This document shows positions 17,084 to 25,213 of a DNA stretch of 33,599 nt, piece by piece. Below the pieces are notes generated by a model. The model saw only the letters and a program-made list of their open reading frames with translations, did not search any database and was not told the DNA's origin. A program made the position numbers and the translations under genes. Position 1 is the stretch's first letter; every line of letters begins with the position of its first letter. The stretch comes from Methanobrevibacter sp. (GTDB lineage: Archaea; Methanobacteriota; Methanobacteria; Methanobacteriales; Methanobacteriaceae): NCBI GenBank assembly GCA_017473945.1, contig JAFUIW010000044.1, positions 1-33,599 on the forward strand. The letters are read 5' to 3'.

Positions 17084-17773
17084 ATGAAAATTACATATTG
17101 GAGCGACTTTGCCTGCCCATACTGCTATATAGGCAACAGCCGTCTAAAAAGAGCCATCAAAGATTTGGATTTGGATGTTGAATTTGATATCCGTGCATTT
17201 GAACTGGACCAGAATGCACCTAAAGACGTTGAGTCCACAACTGTTGAGAGATTTGCCATCAAGTATGGTCTTTCAAAAGAGGATGCTGCTAAACAAGTTG
17301 CACAGATTTCTTCATTAGGCATTGAGGAAGGAATTAATTTCAAATACGAAACAACATTATATACAAACACCCGTGATGCCCACAGACTGATGAAACTGGC
17401 TGAAAACAGATATCCCGAAAGTGTCGAAACATTAGCCACACTGTTGTTTGACGGTTATTTTGTTGAAAACCGAAAGTTGGCTGACCATGAAGTGCTTATG
17501 GAAATTGCTCTTGAAGCAGGTTTAAATGAAAATGACATTGAAAATGTATTAAACAGCGATTTGTACAACTCAGATGTTGAAAATGATGAAAGCATTGCAC
17601 TTTCAGGCGGAATCCATGCAGTCCCGTTTTATCTGTTTGACAACAAATACTCAATTCCAGGGGCATTATCATATGATGATTTCAAAAGCGTATTGAAACA
17701 GATTATCGCTGAAAGTGAAGTGGATGATGATAAGGACACTGACAACTGTGCTGACGGAGTATGTAAGATATGA
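17084..17773 (+). CDS. DsbA/FrnE-family thiol oxidoreductase
   Basis: A 229-residue thioredoxin-fold protein with an inserted helical domain. The active site CPYC is at residues 11-14 in WSDFACPYCYIG, the typical FrnE opening, and the cis-Pro loop is GIHAVPFYLF (about 182-191). The C-terminal tail carries a second Cys pair, CADGVC, as in FrnE proteins. There is no signal peptide, so it works in the cytosol, likely as a disulfide isomerase or oxidoreductase. GAGGT lies seven bases before the ATG. The stop overlaps the start of the UPF0173 gene by four bases (ATGA), showing translational coupling. The upstream palindrome links it to HxlR control. Confidence 0.9.
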   Translation: MKITYWSDFACPYCYIGNSRLKRAIKDLDLDVEFDIRAFELDQNAPKDVESTTVERFAIKYGLSKEDAAKQVAQISSLGIEEGINFKYETTLYTNTRDAHRLMKLAENRYPESVETLATLLFDGYFVENRKLADHEVLMEIALEAGLNENDIENVLNSDLYNSDVENDESIALSGGIHAVPFYLFDNKYSIPGALSYDDFKSVLKQIIAESEVDDDKDTDNCADGVCKI

Positions 17774-18459
17774 ATCTCAGATGGCTAGGTCATTCCGCTT
17801 TTGAGATGACATCAAACAGTGGATTGAAGATTCTCGTTGACCCGTTCATTCAGGCAAATCCTGCATGTCCTCTGAAAGTGAGTGAAGTTCATCCGGATGT
17901 TGTCTGCATCACTCACGGCCATGCGGATCACTTCGGAGATGTTGTTGAAATCGCAAGAGCGAATCCTGATTTAGTTGTGATTGCAAACTATGAAATATCA
18001 ATTTACCTGCAAAGAAAAGGAGTCAATGCAATTGGAATCAACTACGGAGCGCATGTAAAAATCAAAGATGTTGAAATAAGGATGCTTAAGGCAGAACACA
18101 CATCAACATTTGATTTTGAAATTGACACAAAATATGCTGGAAATCCTGCAGGATTTCTTTTCACATTCAATGAAGGTTTTAAGGTATTTCATGCAGGTGA
18201 CACCGGACTTTTCAGCGACATGAAATTCGTGATTGGAGATATCTACAAACCGGACATTGCACTTCTGCCAATCGGAAACATATTCACCATGGACATTACA
18301 GAAGCGGCAATTGCAGCAGAATGGATCAATCCAGAATATGTTATTCCAATGCACTACAATTCATTTCCATCAATTGCGCAAAATCCGGATGAATTGAAAA
18401 AACTGGTAAAAAACTGTAAAGTATTGGTTCCAAAAGTACTTGAAACACTTAAATTTTAA
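17770..18459 (+). CDS. UPF0173 metal-dependent hydrolase
   Basis: A 229-residue metallo-beta-lactamase-fold hydrolase, full length for UPF0173. It opens MNLRWLGHSAFE, the standard start of this family, and has the metal site THGHADHFGD (residues 48-57), the Asp in FHAGDTGLFSDM and the His in PMHYNSFP. Substrate is unknown; members lack the lactamase-specific parts. It overlaps the FrnE-like gene by four bases and precedes a flavodoxin gene by 48 bases, so it belongs to the redox cluster. Confidence 0.9.
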   Translation: MNLRWLGHSAFEMTSNSGLKILVDPFIQANPACPLKVSEVHPDVVCITHGHADHFGDVVEIARANPDLVVIANYEISIYLQRKGVNAIGINYGAHVKIKDVEIRMLKAEHTSTFDFEIDTKYAGNPAGFLFTFNEGFKVFHAGDTGLFSDMKFVIGDIYKPDIALLPIGNIFTMDITEAAIAAEWINPEYVIPMHYNSFPSIAQNPDELKKLVKNCKVLVPKVLETLKF

Positions 18460-18507
18460 CGAGAGTTTAAATAAAATGAAACAATATCTAATTAAAGGTG
18501 TTAAAAA

Positions 18508-18915
18508 ATGAAAATTGCAATTAGATATTACACAAAAACCGGAAATACCAAAAAGCTTGCAGAAGCAATAGCTAGTGCAGTTAATGTTAAAGCAAAAACA
18601 GTGGATGAACCATTGACAGAAGATGTTGACATCCTATTTTTAGGAAGTGCTGTGTACGCCGCAGGAATTGATCAGAAAATCAAGGATTTCATCAAAAGCA
18701 TCAACGTCGATGTTGGTGAGGTAGTCAATTTTTCATCAGCCGCTCTAATCGAGTCAACCTACAAACAGGTTAAAAAGGAAGTTGAAGCAAAAGGATTGAA
18801 AATAAGCGAAGATGAATTCCACTGCAGAGGTGCATTCAAGTTCGTCCACAGGGGAAAGCCTGATGACAATGACCTGAAAAACGTTCAGGAATTTGCAAAA
18901 AGAATAGTTAATTAA
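18508..18915 (+). CDS. Flavodoxin
   Basis: A 135-residue flavodoxin-fold protein. The FMN phosphate loop TKTGNTKKLAEAI is at residues 9-21, and the second loop is FLGSAVYAAGI (about 50-60). The size is at the short end of the flavodoxin range. It would carry one or two electrons to or from a redox partner, possibly the neighbouring oxidoreductases. AGGTG precedes the ATG, and an own promoter in the 48-base gap is possible but not obvious. Its stop codon overlaps the stop of the converging channel gene by four bases. Confidence 0.88.
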   Translation: MKIAIRYYTKTGNTKKLAEAIASAVNVKAKTVDEPLTEDVDILFLGSAVYAAGIDQKIKDFIKSINVDVGEVVNFSSAALIESTYKQVKKEVEAKGLKISEDEFHCRGAFKFVHRGKPDDNDLKNVQEFAKRIVN

Positions 18916-19712
18916 TTTTTCTTATTCTTTTTTATCTTTTCTTCCAAATCATCAAAGCGACTGTTCAGGTGTCTTTTGATGATTGCAACCGTCAGGGTTG
19001 CAGTACCAACACCAGACAATATGAAACCAGCCCAAACCAGAACTATAGCATTAAGTTTACCGAAACTTGATTGACCCAGAATAGCATAACCGTTACTGGT
19101 AAAAGCATTGGAAACCATTGCAAGAGAGTTTAAGGGACTGACATTTTCAACAGGCATGGTAATCAAAAAGCTGATGAATACTATTGAGAACAACAGCGTT
19201 ATGGTTATCCCCAAACTGTTGGTTTGGGTGTATTCCATGAATTTGTCAAAGTAAAACTTAATGAAATATATGAAGACCATTTGATGGAAAAATTCCAATA
19301 TAAATATCCAATCATTTGAGAAGAGTATATAGTTTAAAGAACCTACAGGAACCAATAACAATAGTAACAACTTATTTTTACGACCTTCCCAATCAATATT
19401 CATTGCAACTAATAGAGAAATGACAATGTCAAAGAGGACCAAATTATTGGTGTCGCCTCCCCAACTGACAAATGAATATAAAATATTCACAATGAAACAC
19501 ACTATCATAACCAGATAAAATACCTGATTTAAGGTGGAAACCTCCTCATCAGGAAGATAATTTTTCGGATTTAAAAATTCATGGGACATTATGCGAGGAT
19601 TTGAAGTAATCTTATCATATACATATTTTACGACCTTAATCATCACGGCAAAAATACCAATGTAAACTAAAAGCGCTATGATGAAAAAAAGAATTTCCAC
19701 TATAATGTTCAT
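18912..19712 (-). CDS. Ion-channel-like membrane protein, paralogue A
   Basis: A 266-residue protein with six to seven membrane spans. Its C-terminal part has the span-pore loop-span layout of a cation channel: a span ending at MPVENVSPLN, a re-entrant segment LAMVSNAFTSNGYAILG (about 192-208), and a closing span GFILSGVGTATLTVAII, followed by a short basic coiled tail. TSNGYA holds the place of a TVGYG-type filter but is not canonical; a TrkH-like pore loop is an alternative reading. A conserved cytoplasmic LPDEEVSTLNQVFYL segment lies after the first span. It is 4 bases overlapped with its paralogue upstream (ATGA). No known family is firmly recognised. Confidence 0.7.
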   Translation of the reverse strand: MNIIVEILFFIIALLVYIGIFAVMIKVVKYVYDKITSNPRIMSHEFLNPKNYLPDEEVSTLNQVFYLVMIVCFIVNILYSFVSWGGDTNNLVLFDIVISLLVAMNIDWEGRKNKLLLLLLVPVGSLNYILFSNDWIFILEFFHQMVFIYFIKFYFDKFMEYTQTNSLGITITLLFSIVFISFLITMPVENVSPLNSLAMVSNAFTSNGYAILGQSSFGKLNAIVLVWAGFILSGVGTATLTVAIIKRHLNSRFDDLEEKIKKNKKN

Positions 19713-20494
19713 TCTTCAGCCTCCCCTTCGTCAATCAACTCTTCAAGTCTTTTAATTCGTCTGTTAAAGTATTTTAGTAGAATTGCCGCAGTCAGTGTTG
19801 CAGTACCCGCACCGGATATGATATAGCCTCCCCAGACTAAAAAGAGACTGTTAATCTTTCCAACAACACTATTTCCTAAAACGGCATAACCGTTACTGGT
19901 AAAAGCATTGGAAACCATAACCAAAGAATTCAACGGATTCTGCACCTCAACAAACATGGTTACTATAAAACTCACGAAAATTATCAAAAACAACAAAAGG
20001 ATTGTAAAACCCAGACCGTGGCTTTGAGTATACTGCCTAAATTTCCTATAGTATATAATAATGACATACACCAAAATCGGAAGGTGAATAATGTCAAATA
20101 AAGTCAAATAAGTGGAACTGAATAAAATGAAAGACAATGATCCAAACGGCAATAAGAAAAATACCACAAGTTTATCCTTCCATGTATCCTTATCAAAGAG
20201 AATTGCGGCAACTAAACAGAGCACAATGTCAAAAAATGATAAATAATATATGTCATTTCCAAAAACAATGAACGCATAAGTGAAATCAACGAAAAACAGT
20301 GCCATCATTATAAGATAAAAAACCTGTTTCAGTGTTTGAATTTCCTCTTCAGGAAGATATTCCTGAGGGTTTAAAGCAGAGCTGGAACTATTTTGCACTT
20401 TTTTTACTATAAAAGTTCCAAAAGCTACTAAAACCGAAAAAATCACCAAATTAATAATGAATTGGAGCGAAAACTCTATAAACAAATCCCACAT
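19709..20494 (-). CDS. Ion-channel-like membrane protein, paralogue B
   Basis: A 261-residue paralogue of the next gene, alike over the full length: LPEEEIQTLKQVFYLIM after the first span, PLNSLVMVSNAFTSNGYAVLG as pore loop, and GGYIISGAGTATLTAAIL as last span, then an acidic tail (EELIDEGEAEE) where paralogue A is basic. Opposite-charged tails and translational coupling suggest that A and B form one hetero-oligomeric channel. It follows the broken TMEM175 gene by 12 bases, so the cluster as a whole concerns cation flux. Gating and ion are unknown. Confidence 0.7.
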   Translation of the reverse strand: MWDLFIEFSLQFIINLVIFSVLVAFGTFIVKKVQNSSSSALNPQEYLPEEEIQTLKQVFYLIMMALFFVDFTYAFIVFGNDIYYLSFFDIVLCLVAAILFDKDTWKDKLVVFFLLPFGSLSFILFSSTYLTLFDIIHLPILVYVIIIYYRKFRQYTQSHGLGFTILLLFLIIFVSFIVTMFVEVQNPLNSLVMVSNAFTSNGYAVLGNSVVGKINSLFLVWGGYIISGAGTATLTAAILLKYFNRRIKRLEELIDEGEAEE

Positions 20495-20506
20495 TCTACC
20501 ACTTTA

Positions 20507-21063
20507 CTATTTCAATGAAAACAATATTGACCTTGCGATTGTAATCAGAATACATATACTTATTGCAACAGAATAGTCTAAAAATGCACAAACAAGACCG
20601 ACAATAAACAGCAATGACGGAATTGCAATGGCATTTTTAACATCCAATGCATCCTTCAGGTAATCCTGGTCAGGGTTCATTTTAATCAATAGTCTTGCCA
20701 TTACAAACAGGATGACATTGATTAAAAGAAAGTCAACACCATAAATCACCTGAGTAAGGAATGAAAACGGATTATTTGCCACAAATGTAGTCAAATAAGG
20801 CACTATAGAAACAACCAGCATCAACAGTATATTCAGCCATATGACCCTTGAGTTGATTCTTTCTACATGATGATAAATCAAATGATGATACTGCCAAAGG
20901 TTTGTACATACCAAAAAACTAATCAGATATGCAAAATAGGATGTTTGATTGCCCAGATTGAAGCCAAAGATGCAGTTGCAGGTTGAGGAAGTTCCAAAAC
21001 CCGAACAGTTACGATAATCGCAATGATTGCATCATAGAATGCTTCAAGCCTACCGGTTTCCAT
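20507..21063 (-). pseudogene. TMEM175-family channel gene with a one-base frameshift
   Basis: The reading frame opens at the ATG 21061-21063 with METGRLEAFYDAIIAIIVTV and LELPQPAT, the TMEM175 N-terminus, and hits a stop soon after SIWAIK. The continuing frame gives TSYFAYLISFLV and the rest of the protein to 20507. Comparison with the intact copy at 14991 (WALKTNFFAYLISF) places the break in the A-run complementary to T residues at 20944-20946, where one base is missing. Restoring it yields a continuous protein of about 185 residues. It may be a genuine inactivation, phase variation in a homopolymer, or a sequencing error. The frame downstream shows no further damage, so the event is recent or artefactual. 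Confidence 0.75.
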
Positions 21064-21183
21064 GTAATTTTTTTCATCACATTTAATTATATATCAAAAC
21101 AAGTATTAAAAGTAATCCGATTAATCAATTACATCAACGTAATTTGTGAAATCATGAAAATTAAAAAAAAATGAATAATGAAA

Positions 21184-23406
21184 TTATTCACTTTTAACAA
21201 TTTTTAAACCAACATCATTGGCTAGGTTTTGAAGGTTGCTTAAAGTCCGAATATTTAGTTTTTTAACCTTGTTGTTTAGTTTTTTCCAGGATACCAGGTT
21301 AGGATTAATTTTTTGCTCATTATCTCTTCTGTGACCATATTTCCAACCTAAATTGACACAATCCATATACCAAGACTCATGTTCTCTTCGGGCAAGATAG
21401 TCCACTTCTTTTGCAGATAGAGAAATCTTTTCACCAGGCTCGTCTAGGGAAACCAATTTATAACCCAAATCTCCCAATGTTTTAACTAAGCGTTCTGTTT
21501 GCTTATAATTTGAGAATCTGATATCTTTAGATAATTCTTCAAATTTCTTCCCTTTAACTTTAATACTGTAATATTTATGTTTTTCAATAGTGAGCAATTT
21601 TAATTTGGAAATAACAACTTTCAATCCTATTGAATCTAAAATATCAGGAATGTTTGCTACAGCATTCCTATCTTTTTGTTTTTCCTCATCAGGCAACTTC
21701 TCCCATTCAACTAAAGAAGGTTGAATCTTATTTTCCTCATCACGCACTTCCCCATAAGTCCATCCGTTTTGAATTTTCTCATTGCACCATCGTTCATGTT
21801 CAAATACAGCCATATTTTCAATTTCATCCTCCGTGAATTCGTATTCTTCACGGACATCATTTTTCAAGGCTATTTCGCAACCGATCATACTGAGTTTAGC
21901 CGGAATTGATTTGGCCTGGCGAACATTGGACAATTTATATCCTGCAGGCAAATCCTCATAATTTTCATCAACTACAACATTACCGTTTTTCTTCTCAGAT
22001 TCTATATAATTGTTGTGTATCTGAATAGCCAATTTCTCAATATTGCTCATTATCACATAAGGAGCATGAACTTCTTTTCTTTCTATCTCCTTGATAACAT
22101 CATCAAGTTCAATCTTGGTTACCACATTGAACTTTTCAAACAATACGTCCACATAAAGCACATCATTTAAAAATGAAACCTTATCTTTTGAGAATCCGAA
22201 TCCGAGGGAGCCTGAATTGAGTATATATTGAATATCCAATTCATCATCAGTTACTGTAATAATTGAGTCATTAACATGATTCTTTTGTTTATCCTTTACA
22301 CCCAGTGGCCTGCGGTTCCACTCCTGAAGCTCATCACACAATATAAGCATAAACGCTAAAGGAGAATCTTGTGGATGGAGTTGTTCCAGGTCGAAAGGTT
22401 CCTCCTGAAGAGTGTTTCTATAATAATTATGCAGTAAAATTGCACTTGCACTGTCCACTATTGGATAAAAGAAGAAGTCTTGATCTTTTTCACCGATATT
22501 TTGAATCAGAGAACCATATGAATTAAGTACCAGAATGGATGAGAAAAATCCATGGTCTATGAATCCCTTATTTCCCATATACTCTACAAAACCCTCTAAA
22601 TGATTAATCAGCATATCTATATCAATATCCAAATCTGTGGATATTTTATGGGCCATGATATTGGTAGGTTTGAATAGGTCTAAAAATTTGGATTCAGGAT
22701 AAACATCCCGGTATTTATCTGCAAATTCAGGTTTAATCTTGCGGATTGAATTAAACTCATCGAAATCCTTAAAATCGATGGCAGTATTCACATCATAGGT
22801 AGGTGAAATTGATTTTACACCTTCTTTAATGAAATTTTTCAATTGCTTTCCTATAATTTCAACAGGATATCCGATGTCATGGAAAAGTGAAGCTATACCC
22901 CAACGATATAGGAATTCCTCATTGGACACTTCAATATCTCCAGACACGCCTTCCAGTCGATAATACTTATGATATGGACTTTCTTCAATATAATCTTTGA
23001 ATATGTCCCTATAATTTGAGTTTTGAGAGTAAATTGCCAAACCTAAAAGAAATACATTGACGGAATGGATAAAATGATCTCTTTGTTTTTCAATTAAATC
23101 CCCAGTATTGCTTTCATATCTCTTCATGATTTTAACCAATTCCAAAAGGGAATTAGGTTCATTTTTAATCAAGGACTCATCAAATTCACTATTGCCCTTA
23201 TCTGATTTATTTTCAGATGTGATTTGATAAATCATGAAAAAAGTTTCATATACCTCATAAGCATTAAATGTATTCTCATTATCTAAAAAATTATCAATGA
23301 CTGCTTTTAAAAGATCCTTATAATTATGGCCGTTATGGATATCATCATATAACTCCAAATCATTGAAAAAGTCATTGATATAATTTTTAAAATTATCTTC
23401 GCTCAT
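21184..23406 (-). CDS. HD-domain protein with two C-terminal RyR domains
   Basis: A 740-residue cytosolic protein. Residues about 105-330 carry an HD-type phosphohydrolase-like domain, with QRDHFIHSVNVFLLG (H111, H114) and SLFHDIGYP (H176, D177). Two RyR (pfam02026-type) domains follow at about 521-600 and 661-740; each shows EHExW, GWxYG, a basic-acidic loop, P-x-L-V-x-W-x-x-L and a final helix ending GLK. RyR domains are known from ryanodine receptors and from prokaryotic proteins in nucleotide-signalling and conflict systems, where they are predicted ligand sensors. The residues between (about 330-520) are unrecognised. GGGG precedes the ATG, and a run of TTAA repeats at 23422-23444 supplies a promoter of its own. 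It could hydrolyse or sense a nucleotide signal. Confidence 0.8.
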   Translation of the reverse strand: MSEDNFKNYINDFFNDLELYDDIHNGHNYKDLLKAVIDNFLDNENTFNAYEVYETFFMIYQITSENKSDKGNSEFDESLIKNEPNSLLELVKIMKRYESNTGDLIEKQRDHFIHSVNVFLLGLAIYSQNSNYRDIFKDYIEESPYHKYYRLEGVSGDIEVSNEEFLYRWGIASLFHDIGYPVEIIGKQLKNFIKEGVKSISPTYDVNTAIDFKDFDEFNSIRKIKPEFADKYRDVYPESKFLDLFKPTNIMAHKISTDLDIDIDMLINHLEGFVEYMGNKGFIDHGFFSSILVLNSYGSLIQNIGEKDQDFFFYPIVDSASAILLHNYYRNTLQEEPFDLEQLHPQDSPLAFMLILCDELQEWNRRPLGVKDKQKNHVNDSIITVTDDELDIQYILNSGSLGFGFSKDKVSFLNDVLYVDVLFEKFNVVTKIELDDVIKEIERKEVHAPYVIMSNIEKLAIQIHNNYIESEKKNGNVVVDENYEDLPAGYKLSNVRQAKSIPAKLSMIGCEIALKNDVREEYEFTEDEIENMAVFEHERWCNEKIQNGWTYGEVRDEENKIQPSLVEWEKLPDEEKQKDRNAVANIPDILDSIGLKVVISKLKLLTIEKHKYYSIKVKGKKFEELSKDIRFSNYKQTERLVKTLGDLGYKLVSLDEPGEKISLSAKEVDYLARREHESWYMDCVNLGWKYGHRRDNEQKINPNLVSWKKLNNKVKKLNIRTLSNLQNLANDVGLKIVKSE

Positions 23407-23421
23407 ATTAATAGCCCCACA

Positions 23422-23450
23422 TTTAATTAATTAATTAATTAATATATTTA
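23422..23450 (-). promoter_or_regulatory. TTAA repeat and TATA-like promoter of the HD-RyR gene
   Basis: The sequence TTAATTAATTAATTAATTAA followed by TATATTTA lies 16-45 bases before the start codon of the HD-RyR gene. It is a short tandem tetranucleotide repeat and also the only TATA-like stretch in the 94-base gap, so the gene is probably transcribed apart from the operon upstream. Confidence 0.4.
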
Positions 23451-23500
23451 AAGTAGGTAGTTAATATATCAATACAATAATGTATGAAAAATGTTACAAA

Positions 23501-24259
23501 TTATGAGGAATATTTCCTTAAACCTCCATAAAATTTTTCTACTTGTCGAACATTGAAATTAGATGTATCAACATGAAAACGCATAGTCTCTATTTCAAAA
23601 AAATCATAACTTTTGAATTCGAGTTTTCCAGGTTTCTTATAAATTTTTTCAACAGCAATTAAGTATAAATCTATTATCAAGTCCCCTATTTCCTCAGTTA
23701 CATTTCCAACACATTCCTCAAACCAATCGGCAAGATGAGTTACAACAAAAGCCGGAATGGAAGTTGGCCTTGATGCGTCTACAATCTCCCTAATCAAATC
23801 ATGATTCTTGCTTTCAAAATACTCCTCGAAAAGATTGTACAATCTCAACATGTCCTCACCCATCAATGTTAAGAGTTCATCTGGCATGTCCAATGCCTCA
23901 ATATCCTCGCTGAACGGACCAAGATATATCAAATCATAAAAAAACAGATAAATAAATGGATTTAATTTATTTCCATATATAAATGCTTCACTGAACATTG
24001 CATATATCTGCATCCATTCATCCTTTGAAAAAATATGATACTCAAAAGCCCTGAAATCCTCGAAATCCAATTCAAAATCAAGCACATAGGGGGAGTTGAA
24101 ATTAAACTTTAAGAAAATATTCAATACATGATCAGAATATCCAATATCTTCAGCTGAAGATATATAAGCCAAGAAAGTTCTGGCCAGTTCTTTGAAAAAC
24201 TTTCTTTTGGCCTTTTTAAAATCCCTTGATTTGTAATTGAACATTCCATCAATAATCAT
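23501..24259 (-). CDS. Conserved-looking protein of unknown function in the kinase-Hsp70 operon
   Basis: A 252-residue soluble, mainly helical protein that I do not recognise. It is rich in Phe, Tyr, Asp and Glu, with the basic start YKSRDFKKAKRKFFKELART, a central acidic helical part, and no signal peptide, membrane span or obvious catalytic triad. HLADWFEECVGNVTEEIGDL (about 175-195) is the most patterned segment. GGGTGAT lies before the ATG, only four bases behind the stop of the phosphatase gene, so both are surely co-transcribed. By position it is the last gene of the phospho-signalling operon, perhaps an adaptor or target. Confidence 0.75.
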   Translation of the reverse strand: MIIDGMFNYKSRDFKKAKRKFFKELARTFLAYISSAEDIGYSDHVLNIFLKFNFNSPYVLDFELDFEDFRAFEYHIFSKDEWMQIYAMFSEAFIYGNKLNPFIYLFFYDLIYLGPFSEDIEALDMPDELLTLMGEDMLRLYNLFEEYFESKNHDLIREIVDASRPTSIPAFVVTHLADWFEECVGNVTEEIGDLIIDLYLIAVEKIYKKPGKLEFKSYDFFEIETMRFHVDTSNFNVRQVEKFYGGLRKYSS

Positions 24260-24263
24260 ATAA

Positions 24264-25034
24264 TCACCCGATAATGAATTTCAATTGTTTTTGAACATCT
24301 TCAATGCATGTAATCTCCATTGACAAATCCATGTCAAGATAAGTCTTGACTTTGGTGTTGAAGCTTGATGACATAATAATCTGCTTTGAAAACACTTTAT
24401 AGGATTCAACTGGACAATGCCCAACAATCATAGCCTTCAAATCCATTATTTCCAGAAACCTATCAACATCGCTTTGGATATAGTCTGTGACATTATTGTA
24501 CCTGTTCCATAGAAAATCATATAAAATTGGACTTGAATAGTCGCTTGCAAATATGGTGTTAAATCCGTCAACTGATTTGACCTTTGTTGATGGACCTGAA
24601 TGAGATATGAACAATCCGTTTTTTGTTTTTGCAAAATAAGGCATTGACTTGAAAAATCTGATGTATCGAGTCAGGTGAGGTTCTATAAAACCTTTTTTGT
24701 ATGATATTACGTTTTTGAATCCCAAAAGCAATGGCTGATTGTTTTTATATATTTCAGTGCTGGTGATTTGAGCCCATTCATGGTTTCCCAAAAGAGTGTG
24801 GAAATTCGAAAATTCCTTTGATTTTGCAATGGCATCATCCAAAATTTCTACAGACTGATCTTTTTTCACGTCAAGGCCATGAATCATATCTCCTGTAAAA
24901 ATAATGTGGAAATCTTCATCTGATTCATCCCATAAGTTCAGATAATGATTATAATCATCAAAATTGCCGTGCAAATCTGTCACTACAATTAAACGACCAT
25001 GGCCAGGCAATTCAATCAATTTATCATTGGTCAT
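24264..25034 (-). CDS. PPP-type metallophosphatase
   Basis: A 256-residue calcineurin-fold phosphatase with the full metal-site series in order: TDLHGN (Asp-x-His), FTGDMIHG, LLGNHEW, then ISHSGPS and IVGHCPV. The order and GNHE form place it in the PPP branch with protein Ser/Thr phosphatases and ApaH-like enzymes. The ATG at 25032-25034 is preferred over an in-frame GTG at 25043 because AGGTG sits six bases before it. It lies in one operon with a Ser/Thr kinase and an FHA protein, so dephosphorylation of phospho-Ser/Thr proteins is the most likely job. Hydrolysis of a dinucleotide such as Ap4A cannot be excluded. Confidence 0.85.
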   Translation of the reverse strand: MTNDKLIELPGHGRLIVVTDLHGNFDDYNHYLNLWDESDEDFHIIFTGDMIHGLDVKKDQSVEILDDAIAKSKEFSNFHTLLGNHEWAQITSTEIYKNNQPLLLGFKNVISYKKGFIEPHLTRYIRFFKSMPYFAKTKNGLFISHSGPSTKVKSVDGFNTIFASDYSSPILYDFLWNRYNNVTDYIQSDVDRFLEIMDLKAMIVGHCPVESYKVFSKQIIMSSSFNTKVKTYLDMDLSMEITCIEDVQKQLKFIIG

Positions 25035-25043
25035 AATCAACAC

Positions 25044-25166
25044 CTATTTTTTCAATTTTTTTAGTGCTTTAATAACTTCATCCAAATCAGTATGGAAGTT
25101 TAAATCTAAAAATCCATCTGAATTATTTTTATTAAGTACCACAGTTGCTTTTATTTGGTCTTTCAT
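25044..25166 (-). CDS. Small 40-residue protein between kinase and phosphatase genes
   Basis: An uninterrupted 40-codon frame, MKDQIKATVVLNKNNSDGFL at the start and a Lys-rich end (IKALKKLKK), with AAGGGT before the ATG. It follows the kinase-Hsp70 gene by 47 bases, and its stop codon lies 9 bases before the phosphatase start, within that gene's ribosome site, as expected for coupled genes. The mix of a short beta stretch and a basic helix looks protein-like. No family recognised. If real it may be a regulator or peptide substrate of the system; otherwise it is a leader that spaces the two genes. Confidence 0.55.
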   Translation of the reverse strand: MKDQIKATVVLNKNNSDGFLDLNFHTDLDEVIKALKKLKK

Positions 25167-25213
25167 GAAATTACCCTTATTATTTTATTTATCAAACAGC
25201 ATATTTAAATGAG

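Noticed and set aside
20507-20914. An intact 135-residue membrane protein starting at 20914
   Set aside because: It is the downstream piece of a frameshifted TMEM175-type gene; the missing N-terminus is clear in the other frame up to 21063.
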